This document shows, one piece after another, positions 5,956-8,029 of a DNA stretch of 8,029 nucleotides; the first letter of the stretch is position 1; each line of letters opens with the position of its first letter. The notes below the pieces were generated by a model that was not told where the DNA came from, made no database searches, and saw only the letters and a list, made by a program, of their open reading frames with translations. The DNA is from Spirochaetales bacterium (GTDB taxonomy: Bacteria; Spirochaetota; Spirochaetia; DSM-27196; SLAA01), in the NCBI GenBank assembly GCA_007126415.1, contig SLBH01000264.1:1-8029 (forward strand), given 5' to 3'. Both the position numbers and the translations under genes were made by a program.

Positions 5956-6840
5956 TTAAGCCTGAGTATCGGCTGTTTCTTTCTTCGGTTCTTTCGGTTT
6001 GGGCGGCGTGAACGTCGCAAGAATTGCCTTAGTCGGGCAAACCGGAACGCACTTACCGCACGATATGCATTTGTACGGATCGATGTACGCGAGGTTGTCT
6101 TCCATACTGATCGCCTGAACGATCTCGTTACAGACTCGCACACACTTGCTGCAGCCGATGCAGGCTACCGAGCAGTTCTTGCGGGCAATACCGCCCGGCT
6201 GCTTGTTTCGGCAGTTGATCCAGACGCGCCGCTCGGCTTTGCCCTTACCGCGAGGGCGGATCTCGAACAGATCGCGCGGACACGCCTTCACGCATGCGCC
6301 GCAGCTGGTGCACAGCTCCGGAATGACCTCGGGCAAGCCGGTCTCGTCGTTCATCTCGATAGCGTCGAACGGACAGGCTACCTCGCAATCCGCAAGACGC
6401 AAGCAGCTGTGCGGACATCCGTTGACGCCCACGTACAACGAGTGCGCGATAGCGCAGGTTTCGGGGCCTTGATACTCGTTCTTCGCCGGTGCTGCGGCAA
6501 AACTGCCGCCGCAGCGTAGCACGGCAAGCGTCTTGTGCTTGCTGCCGACCTCGAGTCCAAAGTACCGGCCGACCTGCTTCATGGTGTCGGCGCCGCCGGG
6601 TGGGCAGGTTAGGTGCGAGATATCTCCCTCGTCGGCGGCGTCTACCAGGGCTTCGGCTAAGCCGGAGCACCCCGGATACCCGCACGCGCCGCAGTTAATG
6701 CCCGGCAGAAGCTCGGTTACTTCGCCGATACGGGGGTCTTCCTCGACCTTGAAACGCTGTGAGATAATGTACAGTACGACCGCGAAGCCGGCCGCTACTC
6801 CTCCCAGCGATAACGCCGAGTATATCAAGAGCTCTGTCAT
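5956..6840 (-). CDS. rnfB: Rnf complex ferredoxin-like subunit RnfB (long, cysteine-rich form)
   Basis: This 294-residue protein receives electrons from reduced ferredoxin. It has an N-terminal membrane anchor (about 5-26), then the RnfB-type Fe-S domain with C50, C53, C58 and C79 (INCGACGYPGC). Next come four ferredoxin-like motifs: C142/C146/C152/C156 (followed by PFDAI), C177/C180/C183/C187, C227/C230/C233/C237 and C258/C261/C264/C268. This is the long form found in anaerobes; enteric RsxB is roughly 190 residues. Four more cysteines (110, 129, 210, 223) may be ligands or unused. In long RnfBs the Cys at 110 normally starts a C-x3-C pair; here the second position is Phe114. A Lys/Pro-rich tail ends the protein. 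The ATG at 6840 overlaps the rseC stop as ATGA, with GAGG 6 nt upstream. Confidence 0.95.
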   Translation of the reverse strand: MTELLIYSALSLGGVAAGFAVVLYIISQRFKVEEDPRIGEVTELLPGINCGACGYPGCSGLAEALVDAADEGDISHLTCPPGGADTMKQVGRYFGLEVGSKHKTLAVLRCGGSFAAAPAKNEYQGPETCAIAHSLYVGVNGCPHSCLRLADCEVACPFDAIEMNDETGLPEVIPELCTSCGACVKACPRDLFEIRPRGKGKAERRVWINCRNKQPGGIARKNCSVACIGCSKCVRVCNEIVQAISMEDNLAYIDPYKCISCGKCVPVCPTKAILATFTPPKPKEPKKETADTQA

Positions 6841-7292
6841 AGCGTACCTCGTTCATTAGGAGTCATACGATAGGCTTCGATTCTTACGAATCGCGCCAAG
6901 CGGTTTCTTTGCATGTATACCAAGAGATAGTAGGGCAGCAGCACACCAAGAGCTGCGAGACCTGCGCCGAGCTCGCCGAGACCGCGGGCCTCGAGTGTAA
7001 AAAATGTGGTTACGAGTAACAGAAACGGCAACACGAACGCGACGGTTACCGCGAACCATCCGACCTGCGGCGCGAGCTCCAACCGCACACGGTCGCCCGG
7101 CGCGAGCCTATCGCGGCAGGCCGCCTGTACCGTGCCGACGCGCTCATGGCCGCCGATGCACAACAGCTTGGCCCGGCACTCGTCGCATGCCGAGCGCTGC
7201 TCTATGGCTACCGACGCAACACCGTGGTCTACCGAGGTGGCTACCCCGGCATGGACGATCGGACGGGTTCCGGATGTCTTGTTCTGCCGCAT
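6837..7292 (-). CDS. rseC: RseC-family protein (SoxR-reducing system/Rnf-associated)
   Basis: This 151-residue small membrane protein of the RseC/MucC family has an N-terminal cytosolic region with the typical cysteine cluster C36-x2-C39-x5-C45, plus Cys59. Two transmembrane helices follow (about 78-99 and 105-127) and then a basic tail (RNRLARFVR). In E. coli, RseC acts with the Rsx complex to keep SoxR reduced. In anaerobes with an rnfBCDGEA cluster it often heads the operon, where its exact job (assembly, Fe-S handling or an electron link) is not settled. Identification rests on the Cys motif, two-helix topology, length and position directly before rnfB. The ATG at 7292 follows GAGG at 9-nt spacing. 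It is the first gene after the rnf promoter and overlaps rnfB by 4 nt. Confidence 0.88.
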   Translation of the reverse strand: MRQNKTSGTRPIVHAGVATSVDHGVASVAIEQRSACDECRAKLLCIGGHERVGTVQAACRDRLAPGDRVRLELAPQVGWFAVTVAFVLPFLLLVTTFFTLEARGLGELGAGLAALGVLLPYYLLVYMQRNRLARFVRIEAYRMTPNERGTL

Positions 7293-7374
7293 TGCGGTCT
7301 ACCTCTATGCTTTGTGCGTTGAAGCGGTATTCGGTTGTTGTGCAGTGTCTGAAACTGATACCAGAACGGTTAGG

Positions 7375-7403
7375 ATTATAGCCCAGGCTCCGCGGACTTG
7401 CAA
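7375..7403 (-). promoter_or_regulatory. sigma70-like promoter of the rseC-rnfBCDGEA operon
   Basis: On the minus strand there is a perfect -10 TATAAT (7380-7375) and a -35 TTGCAA (7403-7398, 4 of 6) with a 17-nt spacer. Transcription would begin near 7368, giving a leader of about 75 nt before the rseC ATG at 7292. An A/T-rich stretch at 7411-7430, just upstream of the -35, could act as an UP element. I see no recognisable riboswitch or leader hairpin. No other strong promoter was noticed within the operon, so all seven genes are probably co-transcribed from here. Confidence 0.7.
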
Positions 7404-7434
7404 CAGTTACAGGTTTATCCATATCTTTTCCGTT

Positions 7435-7456
7435 TAACCTTGGTCTAACCTTGACC
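7435..7456. repeat. tandem 11-bp direct repeat, probable regulator site
   Basis: TAACCTTGGTC (7435-7445) is followed immediately by TAACCTTGACC (7446-7456). The first eight bases are identical and 9 of 11 positions match. The second copy contains the -35 box (TTGACC) of the rightward promoter. The array is centred near -77 relative to the predicted rnf start. Eleven bases is about one helical turn, the spacing used by OmpR/PhoB-type regulators that bind as head-to-tail dimers. The binding protein is unknown. Confidence 0.5.
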
Positions 7457-7479
7457 GAATACGTATCTAGCGGTACAAC
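7451..7479 (+). promoter_or_regulatory. sigma70-like promoter of the rightward membrane-protein gene
   Basis: TTGACC (7451-7456, 5 of 6) and TACAAC (7474-7479, 4 of 6) are separated by 17 nt. The predicted start of transcription (about 7486) coincides with the first usable in-frame GTG of the downstream gene. That would make a leaderless message or point to a different start codon such as TTG at 7528. Together with the leftward promoter it forms a divergent regulatory region. Confidence 0.5.
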
Positions 7480-7485
7480 GAGCGC

Positions 7486-8029
7486 GTGGTATACCGATTA
7501 AAGCCTCAGGAACATAGCGATGAGCGGTTGAAACTCGGTTTCAGTTTCGGTTGGAGAGTGTTCTTTGCGCTCGTTGCGGTCGGCTTCGGTGCAGCCGCGT
7601 TTGGGCCGGCCGGTGTCAGCTTGTTACGGCTTGCGGCAGCATTCGTCTCGGCCGGTGCGGCGATCTATCTCGAGGAGTGGTCGTTCGATCGAGAGACCGA
7701 CACCGTGCGGAGTCGCATCGGCGTACCGTTGCTGGCGGCCACGAGGCGCTTGGCGTTGAGCGAGGTTGCTGCGGTGGTTTGTCGTAGCAGTTATCCGCCG
7801 GGGCTCGGTCCAGGAACACGCGAGACACCGTCGAGCGACGGGACTGCCGGTACTACACAGGCCGAGCGGCCCGATTCTTCGGCGACCTACGGCTCGGGAC
7901 GACGCGGAGCGCCCCCGGTAGGCACCAGCACCGGGTTCGAGTTCCTGCGGCGCAGCAGCGGCGGTATGCTGCCACGAGCGATGCACCGCGGCCATGTGCG
8001 TCTCTGGTTGGAGCTCAGTAGCGGCGAGC
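7486..8029 (+). CDS. membrane protein with PH-like region, partial (runs off the window)
   Basis: This frame stays open from a TAG at 7468-7470 to the window end, giving 181 residues from the GTG at 7486; the C-terminus is missing. Two adjacent hydrophobic segments (about 25-40 and 43-62) form a membrane hairpin. They are followed by LEEWSFDRETDTVRSRIG (62-79) and RRLALSEVAAVV (87-98). This pattern of two helices, then a W-x-FD/T-V-x-x-R-x-G strand and an L-S-E-V element, resembles small bacterial membrane proteins with a PH-like (YcxB/bPH) domain. Residues about 100-160 are rich in Gly, Ser, Thr, Pro and Arg and look like a disordered insert. The beta pattern resumes at VRLWLELSSGE (171-181). 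GTG 7486 is preferred because it gives a normal polar N-terminus; TTG 7528 is an alternative. Function is unknown. Confidence 0.7.
   Translation, partial: MVYRLKPQEHSDERLKLGFSFGWRVFFALVAVGFGAAAFGPAGVSLLRLAAAFVSAGAAIYLEEWSFDRETDTVRSRIGVPLLAATRRLALSEVAAVVCRSSYPPGLGPGTRETPSSDGTAGTTQAERPDSSATYGSGRRGAPPVGTSTGFEFLRRSSGGMLPRAMHRGHVRLWLELSSGE

Noticed and set aside
7144..7422. Minus-strand open frame of 92 codons overlapping the rseC start and the rnf promoter
   Set aside because: It would begin upstream of the rnf -35 box and run through the promoter, and it is in a different frame from rseC with no recognisable domain.
7520..7531. ATG at 7520 as the start of the rightward gene
   Set aside because: It is out of frame with the long open frame and meets a TGA after three codons.
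7624..7995. Minus-strand open frame of 123 codons near the right edge
   Set aside because: It is antisense to the plus-strand frame, which has convincing membrane segments and a promoter; the minus product is low-complexity and Arg-rich.

Overview
The window holds one complete Rnf (ion-translocating ferredoxin:NAD+ oxidoreductase) operon on the minus strand. It is flanked by a dihydroorotate-dehydrogenase-like flavoprotein gene and a MarR-type regulator gene on the left, and by the start of a divergent membrane-protein gene on the right. The DNA is G+C-rich (well over half by eye), genes are tightly packed, and Shine-Dalgarno sites are canonical (GGAG/GAGG). The gene order rseC-rnfB-rnfC-rnfD-rnfG-rnfE-rnfA and the long cysteine-rich RnfB match anaerobic bacteria outside the Gammaproteobacteria. 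Together with the PRK07565-type DHOD-like protein, this suggests a free-living anaerobic or facultative spirochaete, or less likely a Bacteroidota/Chlorobiota member. That placement is inference; no marker gene is present.

Layout. 1-97: a promoter and ribosome binding site for the flavoprotein gene. 98-1072 (+): dihydroorotate dehydrogenase-like protein. 1073-1131: a short convergent gap with an imperfect GC hairpin. 1132-1599 (-): MarR-family regulator with its own sigma70-like promoter at 1622-1650. 1651-1745: a perfect 8-bp GC hairpin that could end the rnf transcript. 1746-7292 (-): rnfA, rnfE, rnfG, rnfD, rnfC, rnfB and rseC, read in the opposite order because they are on the minus strand. 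7293-7485: a divergent promoter region with a clear promoter facing each way and a tandem 11-bp direct repeat. 7486-8029 (+): the start of a two-helix membrane protein with a PH-like region, running off the window.

Function. RnfB and RnfC are the electron-entry and NAD(H) subunits. RnfD and RnfG carry covalently bound FMN. RnfA and RnfE are the paired membrane subunits that share an intramembrane Fe-S site. Together they couple reduced-ferredoxin oxidation with NAD+ reduction (or the reverse) to Na+ or H+ pumping. RseC is a small cysteine-containing membrane protein that usually travels with Rnf/Rsx. The operon appears to be transcribed from one promoter at 7375-7403, and its genes are separated by at most 28 nt or overlap by 1-4 nt. 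The marR gene lies directly downstream in the same direction but has its own promoter, so it is a candidate regulator of itself or its neighbours. No mobile element, CRISPR array, tRNA or rRNA was seen. The window is mostly ordinary core metabolism; the less ordinary signals are in the divergent regulatory region and in a few altered residues of RnfB, RnfG and the DHOD-like protein.
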